Positions 23,548 to 34,565 of a stretch of 64,000 bases of DNA are shown here, one piece after another (position 1 is the first letter of the stretch; each line of letters starts with the position of its first letter). Made by a program: the position numbers and the translations under genes. The stretch lies in the NCBI GenBank assembly GCA_017506865.1, contig JAFCMP010000516.1, positions 682,001 through 746,000 on the forward strand, written 5' to 3'. This DNA comes from Tribonema minus (Eukaryota > Sar > Xanthophyceae > Tribonematales > Tribonemataceae). The notes below the pieces were generated by a model. That model saw only the letters and a list, made by a program, of their open reading frames with translations. It searched no databases and was not told the origin of the DNA.

Positions 23548-26500
23548 GCCTAAGTATCCTGGCAGGTGATCGACAACGCGAGCGTGCATAAACTTGATTT
23601 GTGGCAAAGCACAGCCTCTGGTAGCAAGACTGATCACAACCATTCGGGCCTTCATGACAACCATCAAAGCACATGCTTACCCTTCCAAGCTTCGGAGCCG
23701 AACCAGGTCTGCATCTGTGCGAGTGCACTCCAGAGCATGCCCACGACCTTGCCCTTGTAGCCCTCAGGGTAGATGCGGCCGCTGCCGGGAGTTCCGGGGG
23801 CCTTCACGTGCCAGTATACCTGTTTGAAGTTGATACATACCCAGCCATCAGGCACAAGGGTCAGTGATTAACCGGAGTGAACAAATAGGCAAAGCGTGAT
23901 CACGAAAATGACATGGACAAAGCAGATGCATCGATGAGAACATATGTAAAAGGGTGCGTCCGATGGCCAGCATTGTGGCTTCTAAGTCGTATCAGTGTCT
24001 GGTGCGTCCGTGCACACACACCCGGCAAAAAATGAGAATGGGATAATGACAGTAGGCCAGAGTTATGTAGGGTTAGGCTACTGGCTGTTATAAGCCACAT
24101 TGCACGAATGCGCACAAAGACAGTACAAGGAACTGTTAACACTGACAGGAACTCGGCATGCGCTTGACATGTAGCATACGTGAGGCACTGAACTGAGCTT
24201 ATTTGTTGGCAATGTTTGGTCTTCATGATCATGCGCTGATGACCTGCAACTCGTGACAAGAATAAGCCTGTTGATTCTCGGTTGCGCATTGAGGGCTAAC
24301 TTGAAGTGTGCACAGGTGCGTCACCTGCACAGAGCGGATCTCCATAGCGCTGAGCATCGGGCCCGTGCCATTCCAGTGTAGGATGGGAAGTGAAGCTGAC
24401 CCTAAGATCAATTCAGGGTGTGTGCTTAGTTTTATCCACTACACCACCCTCCCAACACTCAAGTATGTCTACAAAAACAGTATCTTGAGAAGTGTGCAGG
24501 TGCTTCAGCGGAGCATGCGGCCCGTGTCGCTCAAGCTTAGGATGAGGTTTCAAATTAGCTCAAGCTTGTCCTTGGACATTGTCCATTACATCACCATCGT
24601 CTAATGAAGTATTCGAAGTGGTAGTTGAAGTGGGAGCGTCACCTGCGCGGAGCGTATCTCCATGGCGCTGAGCATGCGCCCCGTGTCGCGCACGTGCGAG
24701 GCGGTGTTGGCCCTTGCCATGTCGCCAGCGCGCGCAAACACCTTGGCCATCTGGTGCCCATACAGCGCCACCGCGTCGTACGCGTTGACGGCTTCGCTGC
24801 TGCTCTCTTCATTGCGGCCGTTGGCGTAGGGAACGCCGCCCAGCGTTGCAATGCCCAGTGCCCAGGAGGAGCCCAGGTACCAGTCCTGACGCGCGGAAAA
24901 GGTGCAAGATTTGAGCGACACAAGGAAGGTGAGCATATGTGTAAGGCAGTACAGGGAGGGGCAGCAAGCTGAGTGTAGAGGTGCGGGGGCCAATACATGG
25001 AAATTTGCAGCGTGCTTTCAACTTTGCGCCAAAGAAGCACACAAGGCTTGAATAGCACATACGTGTTGCGATGAACGCATGCCTGTCCTGCACTCACTCT
25101 TGATGCATACCGCGTGTGCATGTGTCTGTTCATGCATGCAATGCGGCGAGTGCCCTTCACCCTAGACACGCCCATAGCCATTAATACAACAATACATCAC
25201 GCCCATAGCCATTAATACAACAATACATATATATGTCTATTGATTAACGACTATCGTTTCACCGTCACCCACGCATAGCACATGAGGACGCTCACCTTGT
25301 GCCGGAAGAGGGGGAAGAAGGGGTCCGAAGGCGACGGGTTGGCAATGTCGCGTACCAGCAGCAGCACGTGCTCAAAGTACTTCATGGCCCAGTCGGGGTG
25401 GAACTGTGGCCATGACAACAGACAGCAACAGCAGCAATGCAGTACGGCATGCCGTCAGCACGTGCATGAAAATCCACAAAGCAGAAGCCAGCACACGACA
25501 TCACCGTTGAGCCAGAATGCGTACTTCCCATACTTCCACTTTTACAACGCTGAGGGCTCCCTGCCACGTAGGGTCTTGGGTTGAGCTGCAACAGTGCTCA
25601 GTCGCTGGCTCACACTACTCCGCTCCAAAACGCAGGTGCCATGTAATGTTGCAGTGAAGTTGATGTAATGGTCACCGCCACCACAATACTCAGAAACATG
25701 AACCCTCCATACTCGACTTTACCACTGCACAACAGGCAGGCATAGCACTGGGCTCTGTCCCTTCAATACGGTGCGCCACTCCACACAGCAAGCAGATAGG
25801 ACTGCGCAACTTGCTTCCCGCTTGAACTACCCTAAACTCCAGTATCGTATCATCATTGCCCACTGCACGCCCATATCCTTGTGCGTGCATCATAGTCATC
25901 ACGCACGCACCTTTGCAGCCACGGCAGCGGCATAGATGTGGTAGCCGAAGTGGAAGTGGTGGTCGTTGTAGAAGCCAAGTCCAAAGTTGTGGCCCACGTC
26001 GCTAAGACCAGGGCAGCCGTCAGCGCTCACTTCATTGTTGCAGTAGCCCTTGACCTTCTTGTCAAAGTTGCAGCCACAGGAGACAATGCCGCCCCAGCGG
26101 TAGTCGTATAGGAGGGGTGCAGACGCAGTGCCGTTGAGCCACACCTGCAGTGCAAAAGTAATCAGGGGTGTGATGACGTCAAACTCAAGTACCTCGAGGT
26201 ATGTGCACACATCTGAATCATGCGTACATACAGTAGGTAGAAGTATGATACTTATCGGAACTATGTTTCAGCGACAGAACACACGCTTATGTGATTGCGG
26301 TGATCGCAGAGTAGAGGCGCGGATGCGGTGCCGTTAAGGTCTAAGTCAGTGCAGTGGCAGCATCCAACAGATACAGATATACAAAGCATGCATTATTGTA
26401 ATCAACAAGTATGTACTTCATATGCCATGACGTCCTCGTGCCGTGCCAGCCGTACCGGTGCTCGAAGTTTGTGGTGTGGTGCAACGTGCATGTGAGTACA

Positions 26501-29500
26501 AGTGTACTATGGAAATCTTGTGACAAACTGCACACACACCTGCGCCGCCTCGGTGAGCCTGAGAGACACGGCCATGGCATCCTCATGCCGCCCCATCTCC
26601 TCCGCAATGAGCGCAATGCGCGCCATCTTGGCCAGCATCTTGCCGCTGAAATACGTGTCGCCGCCGCCCTTCATGTAGTTATCAGGCAGTTCATAGTCAA
26701 TGTCGTAGTCCAATGCGGCGTTGATGTCGTGGCGCATCTCGGAACGCACGGGGTGCTTGCAGCCAAACGTCACCGGCGGCAGGATCACCTGAGGCAAGGA
26801 CAGAGGTGAAGGCGGTAGGTGAGAAAGTTCAACTCCATGATGAAGATGAAGTTGTTGGCGGCATCAAGTCGTTTTTGAGCAATGCTGCAGGCAGGACTGC
26901 AACAATACATTCAACTTCAACAGGCAGGCTTGCGATGCAGTGCCAAGGTCAACATGTACGACTCAACATACGACAAACTACAGGATGTGATGTGAGCATG
27001 CAACACTGCAACAATACATCAATCACAAGACCAATCGTCCTGCACATGCTTACGATGCAGCGCCAACGTCAACATGCAAAACTGAAAGAAACACGAACTA
27101 CAGGATTGTATTTGAGCATTCAACAGCGCAACGATACAGAAGTCATGAGACCAAATCGTCCTGCACATACTGGGCAGCACAGTAATTGTTCACAAGTACA
27201 TACTCACGTCCATGTTCCACGTGTCTCCAAGCATGAGGTTCGCAAAGCCGTGCAGGGTGGGAGTGCCACCGGGCTCTAGGTGCGCACGCTCGAGTGCCTC
27301 CCGGTGATGCGGCAGTGAGAACATGAGCAGCTCATCCGCGCTAGCCTCTGTGCCGCTGGCTTCGCCTGCAAGCTGCGGTGACAGGGAACAGAGAATGATT
27401 GAGCGCGCTGAAGGGTGAGCTTTGGGTTAGGGTGAGGTTTAGGGACATTCATACTAACCCCAGCCCTAACCCTAAGAAGAAAGCCTCCGTACCACTGGCT
27501 TCGCCGTGAGCTGTGGCGACAGGGGAAGGAGACGGAGTTGCACACGTTGAAGCGAGCGCATTCAGAATGACTTGAATAGTCTTTGAAGTGCCATGTTCAA
27601 AGGTGAAAGTGCGGCACGAGGGGCTCAGATGTCTCCGGTGCGTCAGTGCCCCAACCTCTGCACCTGCAAGCTGCGGGTATCATGACGATGCAATGATGCG
27701 ATGGAGAATGAACTGGTGATGGCATTGAACTGTCTTGCAGTTGTAGTTGAGTAGCGACTTGTGTGTGTGTGCAAAGTAATCTCTGCCTGCCTCACAGGCT
27801 ACCTTGATGAACAAGCGCGCTGAGTGGTGAGCGTTGGGTTAAGGCTAGGATTAGGGACATGTACACAAACCGTAACTTTAACCCTAAGAAGCAGCTGCCT
27901 ATTAGTATGTGCGGACTCGTGTGCGCAGCATGTATGTCCAAGCGCATGCACACACAAAGTTCATTGATGAAGTGTGGCAAAAGGGGCTCTGCCGGCGCGT
28001 CAGTGCAGCTGCAGGCTGACCGTGCGATGGACACTGAATTGGTGATGGCGTTGGACTGTCTCGCAGTTGTAGTTTGAGAGACTTGTGCATGTGTGCAAAG
28101 CAATATCTGCCTGTCCTACATGCCACCTTGGGCCACGTCGGTTGCTGGTCTCCATTGTGTGCCCGAGAAATTGCTGAAGACTTGTAAAAAACAGAGCCAA
28201 TTTGCTTCAGGCGTGGCTCTAGGCAAGCATGCATGTACACCGCTATATCATACGTACCTGCGTGTACTGCACAAGCATTATGTACGCAACACTAACCCTG
28301 ACCGTACCTATGTGCACCACTACATACATGCCTACTTGCGCTGTGCACTCAGGCGCGCCTGGCTGAGCCGCAGTGCCAACTGATGCATACATGACTCACT
28401 GCCCAGCTCATATCAGTTACAGATTTTGAAACTGATGCATGCGACTCAGCGCTCAGCTCATGTCGGTTACAGTTTTTGAAACAGACGCATGCATGACTCA
28501 GCGCTCAGCTCATGTGAGTTGCAGTGTGTCGCCCGACCGTGTGCATGTCACCATGATATGCTCTCATCTGTTGGCCTGCCCCAGATGACGTCATCGTAGT
28601 GACTGATGTCTTACTGCAAGCACCACAATTGCTTGACTTTGCTGCAAATTGAAGTCCACGATCAAGAGACCTCACCAAAACCCTTGTAGAGACCACATGG
28701 TGCCTTGCCATGTCGTTTGGCGGCCGGCGCCCAGCTTGCAAGTGTAGTACACGTATGTAAGTATACACATGTATATGTATGTACTTCTGAAGTATATGTA
28801 TGTGCACATCTTCACTATACGGTATGTGTGTATATATGTATGTATGATCACTGACCATGTCGTGCTTGAGGCGCCCCACGTCCATCCTCTGAGTCCCCCA
28901 GATGAACCCCAACTGAATTTATACCAACTGAATTTATACCTACAGTACATTTACGTCATGTATGTATGTAGGTATGTATGTATGTATGCACTGACCATGT
29001 CGTGCTTGAGGCGCCCCGCGTCCATCCTCTTGGTTCCCCAGATGAACCGCAGCTGCCCCTTCTCCTGCTCCATGCCCGACACCACCACACCCCCCAGTGT
29101 CGTGTCCTCCTTGCCCACCCCCTCAATCTGATCATCACCACTCTTCGCCCCCGCATCCTCCTTCTCTATCTCGCTCGTCACCCAGTCAAGCGTCGCAGAG
29201 CTGAATCCCACGCGCGATTCCCCGGTGGCGTACACCATAGCGTGATCGCGCAGCAGCTTAGCGTATGCGCTGGTGTCGCGGCCGTGGGAGGACCCGTCGC
29301 AGTTGGCGAAGTTGGTGCCCATGGTGCAGTTGTTGGCGAGCGCCGCGCGCACGACGCCGCCGCGCTGCATGCGCCCTGCGGTCAAAGTTGAAGTTGAAGT
29401 TCAGTGCGCACGGAGGGTTGGGGTTAAGGTTACAAGGGGGGGCAAGATTGGGGGAAGAGGGAGGGGGGTGTCTAGTATGTGTGTTGAGCGCTGTGACATG

Positions 29501-32500
29501 AGGTTGTGGCAGTGCTCAGTTGTTTAATCCACGATGCTGAGGAATCCGCCAACGGTACATACTGCAAGCACTCGAAGGAACACACATCGTGCACTGATCG
29601 GGCCAGTGCCGCTGCAGCTATGGTGATGCACGCAATAGGGGGAAACAGTGTACTCAGGGGAGCACAGCCCAGATCAGCAAGAGATGCATGCCACAACACC
29701 AAAGCACAGAATGTTTCGCGCAGTCCAAGGCATACATCTCTGGAGGTTTTCAGGGATGGTAACTAGCGGCTCAAGAGCATGCACAACTCCAGCAAGTTGT
29801 GAATTACCACAAGCTTCACGCAGGCGCAGTGCGCGTGTGTATACTTCAAAGATGAAGTACTGTCCAGCCACACTGTAGGCAACATATATCACCCCTGCCC
29901 TCTAAAGTACAAAAAGTACACAGCGCCCGCCCTTCCAACACAGCCCGCCAGCCCCCTTCACCATCACATTTTGAGAGCTGAAGTCACAAAACTGTGTCGC
30001 ACCTGTTGCCGTGAGCGAGAAACGGGGCATGATGATCATCTTGCCGGGAGCTCCAGGGGTGGGCCCCTCTCCCCTACAGGCGGCAAGGAGGGCAGATGCG
30101 AGGTTGCGGTGAGCATACTTCAAACTACAATGTTCAACTTGCAATGTTCAAGGTAACCATGCAGCAGCAGTGGTAGGCATAAGAAATATGTAACGTGATT
30201 TGCAATCTGAATGATACTTCTATCTTCTGACCAGACCGCCTGGCTCTGGCGTCAGAAGGCCTGCAGGCCCAGGCTCAGAGGTCCTGAATTCAATTACAGA
30301 AGCCATGTGAACAGAATGTCAAAGGGGTGTCCAGGATTTCTGTCCAGGTCTGTCTAACCTTAACACTCTGTCCAACAGAGCACGCAGTGCCTATAATCCT
30401 CATCCCTAAATCCCTGCCAACATTGCACCTGTGCAGCCATGATGACATGTCAATCTGCAGGCATCATATATTGCTCTCCTACTGTCCAGCGATAATTGGT
30501 ACAATACGCAGCGAGGGGACCTTTTATATTACATGGGTCCACTGCCCGTCCCTACGTGATGTTGTCATGTGCTCTCATAACTGCGCACCTTGAATAATCG
30601 TTGTGGCCATTGACATTGGACTCAGGACAGCAGATGCGACAGAGGTTGGGTCTTGCTGCACTTGAGTCAGCACAATCTTCAAATCCTGCTTCAGTACGAC
30701 TCTCAGCACCGGCCCAGTTGCCTACAGAAACCGCTGCCTTTCTCACAAAGTCATTGACAGTGCTGTGCTGTTATGATGAGTCATGAGTCCCAAGTAATAC
30801 TCACATTTCCTCGGCGAAACGCATCCTGCAGATGAACTGCGTCGGCTCGGACACAAACACCAGCCACGTGTTGTCACTGCGGAGGAGCGGGCAAGAAGCA
30901 AGTTCAAGTGCAACAACGCAGAGGGGCGAGGTCAGGGTCAGCAACAGGTTCTCGCTGGCACTGCATGAGTAAGGCATTCTGTTTCCGTAGCAGCGCTCAC
31001 CACAGTGACACAACATGTGCACACATAACTGTATCAGAGGCGCAGGCAAGCAGCAAGTTCAAGTTCGAGCTGGTCAGCCGCCGTGCAGACGAGAATGGCT
31101 TGCTGGTGAGACAAGTGTAGTCCAGTGCCACTGTACGCTCTGACTGCTCAATGCATTGCATGATGGCTCCATCACATCAGCATGAAACAGCGTGCGCGGC
31201 TGTGATCTGACAAAATTATAGAACGCAGAGTCCTGCCCGCACACTACATGATACTGCACGCGATAGTGAGGTATGCATCATGCATTGTACATCTAGCGGC
31301 CAAACCTAGATTGCACTGCAACGAAGCGCCTGCTGGCATCACAAGGGTTCAATGATTTGGTCGGCCATGACATTCAAACCATGCAATAACAGTCTAAGGG
31401 TACACTCCCTCACTGCATCACCAGGGTTACATGCGCAAGGCAGCACAGCAGCGTGGCGGTCACCATGATGGCAATGGTCCTGCTCGTACCTTTAACTCAC
31501 AATTCCCAAGCATGAAGTATGTACTAAGTTACATTGTACTTCAAGTGTGACGCACCTGCTGACGTCACCGGAGAACACCAGCTCGGCCTCCCTGTGTATG
31601 GTGATGAGGATGCCCTCAGATGTGCATACATGAGGCCGGTTGTCCACGTGGAACTGCAGCGGTAATAGCATTATGGCACGCAAACAACCATGGAACAGGT
31701 CAGCAAGCCGTAGCTCGGCACTGGACTGCTGCGTGTGAGAGTCTCGAACGCCTTGCATGCACAGTTTACGACAGTCACGTGGTGCAATCACAGCTGTCCA
31801 TATGAAAGCGCACAGTTCGCGACCGCGTAGAGAACCACTACGGCAAGCCCTCAGAAGTACTGTGATTGGCATGTACAAGCTATAGTGGTCCACATTGGCG
31901 CAACACCGTCATATGCATTTATAGGTATGCTGGAGAAGGTATCACGCATCGTGCATGACCCGTTCTGTGCACTCCTGAGCAGCAAGCGCTATCGTGACAA
32001 TATCATAGACCTACTGTCGTACACCTGGCAGCATGTGCATCGTAGTGTATGCGCTCACCTTGGTGATCTCCAGTCGCAGCATGATCATGGGCTGTGCGTC
32101 AAAGTACTCCATGGTTACATAACTATAGTGTCCTGTTTATGTACTTCATGGGTACTATAGTGTACTGTTCTGCAGTGCTCACACTTGGGCATGATCATGG
32201 GCTGCGCGTCAAAGTACTCCATGGTCGCATACGGTGTACTGCATGTGTACTATAGAGTATTGTATTGCAGTGCTCACCCTGGTGATCTCCTGTCGCAGCA
32301 TGATCATGGGCTGTGCGTCGAAGTACTCCATGGTGACAAACGGCGACCCGCGCACCACGGGCATCTGCATGTAGCGTCCCTCGTCAGGTGCGCCATCGCT
32401 CAGCTCCTTCCACTGCAGCGTGATGGACAGGGGCCCCGGCTCGGCGACGGTGTGCGTGGTCATGTTGTGCACGCTGCCCAGCTGCAGAGTTCAAAAAACA

Positions 32501-32820
32501 AGTGATGTGGGGGATGTGAGGGTGTCTGGTAGACCGTGCGTCGTGGCCTGGAGCAGTGTTGTGTGTGCGTGTCGTGACAATATGATGTGTGAAGAGGGTA
32601 CTTCTGTATAAGTCATGTTGTGCACGCTGCCCAGCTGTAGAGTTCAAGGAAGGAGGAGGGAGGGTGAAGTGAGGGTGTCTGGTAGACAGTGCGTCGTGCT
32701 GTGGAGTAGTGCGTGCGTGCCGTGCAAGCGTGTCGAGTGAACAGTGTACTTTTATAAATATGTGTTAAGATGTTGTGCCAGCTGCCATGCCGCAGACTCA
32801 GCTGCATTGGCGTGGAGCAT

Positions 32821-32851
<31 letters not shown>

Positions 32852-34565
32852 GTATGTTTGTTTAATCAGCATACACTCCAAATACCGAAGTGCGCATGTA
32901 CATCACACCTGCAGCGCATGCCTCCACTCCGATAGCGTCATGGCAATGAGGTCGGCCCCTACACAAAACCCTGGTCATTCACACCCAAGCTTTGAGATAA
33001 TGAAACTCAAGTACATGCTCACTGCAGCGCGTGCCTCCAGTCACACTGCGCCATGACAATGAGGTCGTAACCTACTTTACATCATGACAGTACTTAGTAG
33101 GCAACCTGAAGCATCGCATTCTCTAGTTGACATCATTGGTATCCAAACTGAAGCATAAAACTGCATCCTCATCTGCAGCACGTGCCTGAACTCGCACTGC
33201 GTCATGACAATAAGGTCGCGCCCTAGCTTTTAAAATTAGTAGTCAACCTGACGCATATCACTGCATTGTCTGATTTACATACTACAAAGTACCTGGAATC
33301 AGAACACCATAAATTCAACTGCATCCTCACCTGCAGCGCGTGCCTCCAGTCGAACTGCGTCATGACAATGAGGTCGCTGCCCGCAAACACGCGCGGCCAG
33401 TGCACGCGCGCACCCGGTATATCCCCCGCCGTATCAATAGTATACGGTATGGCCACAATGCCATTCTCCGAGCGGCTCTGCGTAGGGTTCCCTAGGACAA
33501 TGTTCTCCCACCACGCGTTGGTGGGGAGACTCGTGCGAAGGCCCCTGGAGTCGTTGCGCAGGGGACCCCAGACGTCACCCGGCCAGCCGTCTTTGGGTCG
33601 GTCTGAGAGATGCAACACATGCAGGACACATAAATGAATCTTGAGGTTTGCGGGACACAAGAGGGAGTTGAAGTTGCGCGCGAGGGGGGTGCAAGGTGAC
33701 GACAGATCACAGAGAATTCAGGTCAAGAGGTGTCGCGGGCTATTGGATGTGCAGGACTGAGGAGAATGCCAGCAATCTCTGGTCTGGCAGTTGCCATGCC
33801 CCTAATGCCAGTGGCATCTCAATCGCCTTGACAAGCCTGAGATGGTAAGAATGCTGACCTATGACAGGGCCTGCAGCGATAGTCGTCATGCTCTTATAAT
33901 CATGCCATTGCACAGTAAAAATGAGCAGCTTGTGCAGCCTGTGATACATCTCAATAGCTCGTGCTGCAGCACGATGATGACCTTTGCTGCACAGCAACAC
34001 TAGCAATTCCAATAGACTGGAATGCCTGGCAAGCTTCCAGCACCAGGGAAAGCCTGCTTTAACACTAACTGCAGCATTGACGCAATTCTGCGACAAAGAT
34101 ACTAATGATTGAGCGATCCACGGCATTCCGACGATCCGGAGCCTCACATGATTGGTGAGATTGGCACCGTGAGCAGGCGTTTTGATATGGACTCTAGCTG
34201 CAGGTGGCAAACCATTGACAAGGCTACTTGCAGTGATTCACGAAGCTCAGCACGCCTCCACGCAGGCATCAAAAGATCAAAGTTTGCAATCCTCTCTCAC
34301 CTGTGTGTGGGCAATTGGCGAACTTGGGGTCGAGTGTGGACATTGGCTGCAGCTCTGGAATGCGAACATTTTGCGTAACAGACTTGACCACCTCCTGCTG
34401 CCTTGCTGTGCCAGGGCCGTTGCTGCTGCGCGACAGGCCAATGACTAGGACGGACGCGACAGCTACGACACCAACTGCAATGAACGCGCTTCTGCTTCGC
34501 TGGGAAGGGGTTGCACTGGTTGCTGCAAGCAGCGAATCGCTCTCCCGGGGCTGCGGGAGACTCAT
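21660..34565 (-). CDS. membrane-anchored GH81 endo-1,3-beta-glucanase (16 exons, 957 aa)
   Basis: Hydrolyses internal beta-1,3 bonds in glucans such as callose or laminarin (GH81 family). Exons (minus): 34565-34301, 33602-33331, 32481-32278, 31653-31556, 30876-30805, 30073-30003, 29375-28996, 27372-27208, 26788-26540, 26144-25911, 25403-25296, 24885-24643, 23819-23681, 23096-23035, 22576-22500, 21894-21660; total 2,874 nt, all phases close. The N-terminus has a single hydrophobic segment (about residues 27-44, AFIAVGVVAVASVLVIGL) and no obvious cleavage site, implying a type II membrane protein. Family motifs: LPTNAWWENIVLG, LRFIWGTKRMDAG, FGLGFYNDHHFHFGYHIY (catalytic Asp region, Asp about 653), NEESSSEAVNAYDAVALYG (glutamate region about 732-737), WNMD, and NGHSRSNMLWFISTQ near the C-terminus. 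An acidic tail ends the protein. Exon 25403-25296 lacks an internal start but is needed for continuity. Confidence 0.95.
23516..23543. repeat. (AC)n microsatellite
   Basis: An uninterrupted AC dinucleotide run of about 14 units inside the GH81 intron between exons 13 and 14. Confidence 0.95.
24310..24540 (-). repeat. copies of the GH81 exon 12 donor junction
   Basis: The exon tail at 24643-24690 (residues MLSAMEIRSAQ, donor GTGACG) is echoed at about 24316-24372 (GTCACCTGCACAGAGCGGAT, ATAGCGCTGAGCATCGGGCC) and more weakly at about 24495-24535 (GGAGCATGCGGCCCGTGTCG). Confidence 0.85.
26295..26342 (-). repeat. echo of the GH81 exon 10 acceptor junction
   Basis: Plus-strand GAGGCGCGGATGCGGTGCCG at about 26315-26334 resembles the start of exon 10 (26111-26144, GAGGGGTGCAGACGCAGTGC). 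It lies in the intron just upstream of that exon on the minus strand. Confidence 0.6.
26930..27180. repeat. two-copy ~120 bp tandem repeat in a GH81 intron
   Basis: Two diverged units, about 26930-27050 and 27051-27175, share GCGATGCAGYGCCAA, GTCAACATG, CTACAGGAT, GAGCATKCAAC and the AGACCAAATCGTCCTGCACA type end. It does not clearly match an exon border. Confidence 0.7.
27415..27890 (-). repeat. TTAGGG-like tracts and echoes of the GH81 exon 8 acceptor
   Basis: The exon 8 head (27340-27372, CTGGCTTCGCCTGCAAGCTG) recurs at about 27485-27525 (CTGGCTTCGCCGTGAGCTGT) and at about 27655-27675 (CACCTGCAAGCTGCGGGTAT). Interleaved are degenerate telomere-like tracts at 27422-27476 and 27834-27892, each reading GGGTTAGGG-type then turning into CCCTAAG-type, that is inverted halves. 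Confidence 0.75.
28690..28925 (-). repeat. copies of the GH81 exon 7 donor junction
   Basis: The exon 7 end (28991-29050, plus-strand ACTGACCATGTCGTGCTTGA then GGCGCCCCGCGTCCATCCTC) is repeated nearly intact at about 28850-28912, including the GTCAGT donor, and more weakly near 28690-28735. Between them lie TATG/GTAT microsatellite stretches (28750-28845, 28955-28989). Confidence 0.9.
32052..32225 (-). repeat. copies of the GH81 exon 3 donor junction
   Basis: The exon 3 end (32272-32333, donor GTGAGC; plus-strand GCATGATCATGGGCTGTGCG, TCGAAGTACTCCATGGT) is repeated at about 32055-32117 and 32175-32225. The first copy keeps a full donor-like core (CTCACCTTGGTGATCTCCAG). Confidence 0.9.
32610..32660 (-). 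repeat. copy of the GH81 exon 3 acceptor junction
   Basis: The acceptor and exon head at 32461-32495 (ATGTTGTGCACGCTGCCCAG, CTGCAGAGTTCAA) recurs at about 32614-32648 as the same core with CTGTAGAGTTCAA. Downstream the text GGGTGTCTGGTAGACMGTGC is also shared, so the duplicated unit is about 150 bp. Confidence 0.88.
32819..32852. repeat. (GT)n microsatellite
   Basis: An interrupted GT dinucleotide run in the second GH81 intron. Confidence 0.9.
32910..33225 (-). repeat. three copies of the GH81 exon 2 donor junction
   Basis: The exon 2 end (33326-33378, donor GTGAGG; plus-strand CTGCAGCGCGTGCCTCCAGT, GCGTCATGACAATGAGGTCG) is repeated at about 32911-32960, 33019-33070 and 33174-33222. Spacing is 108-156 bp. 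All copies keep the CATGRCAATRAGGTCG core; their donor GT is variably preserved. Confidence 0.92.
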
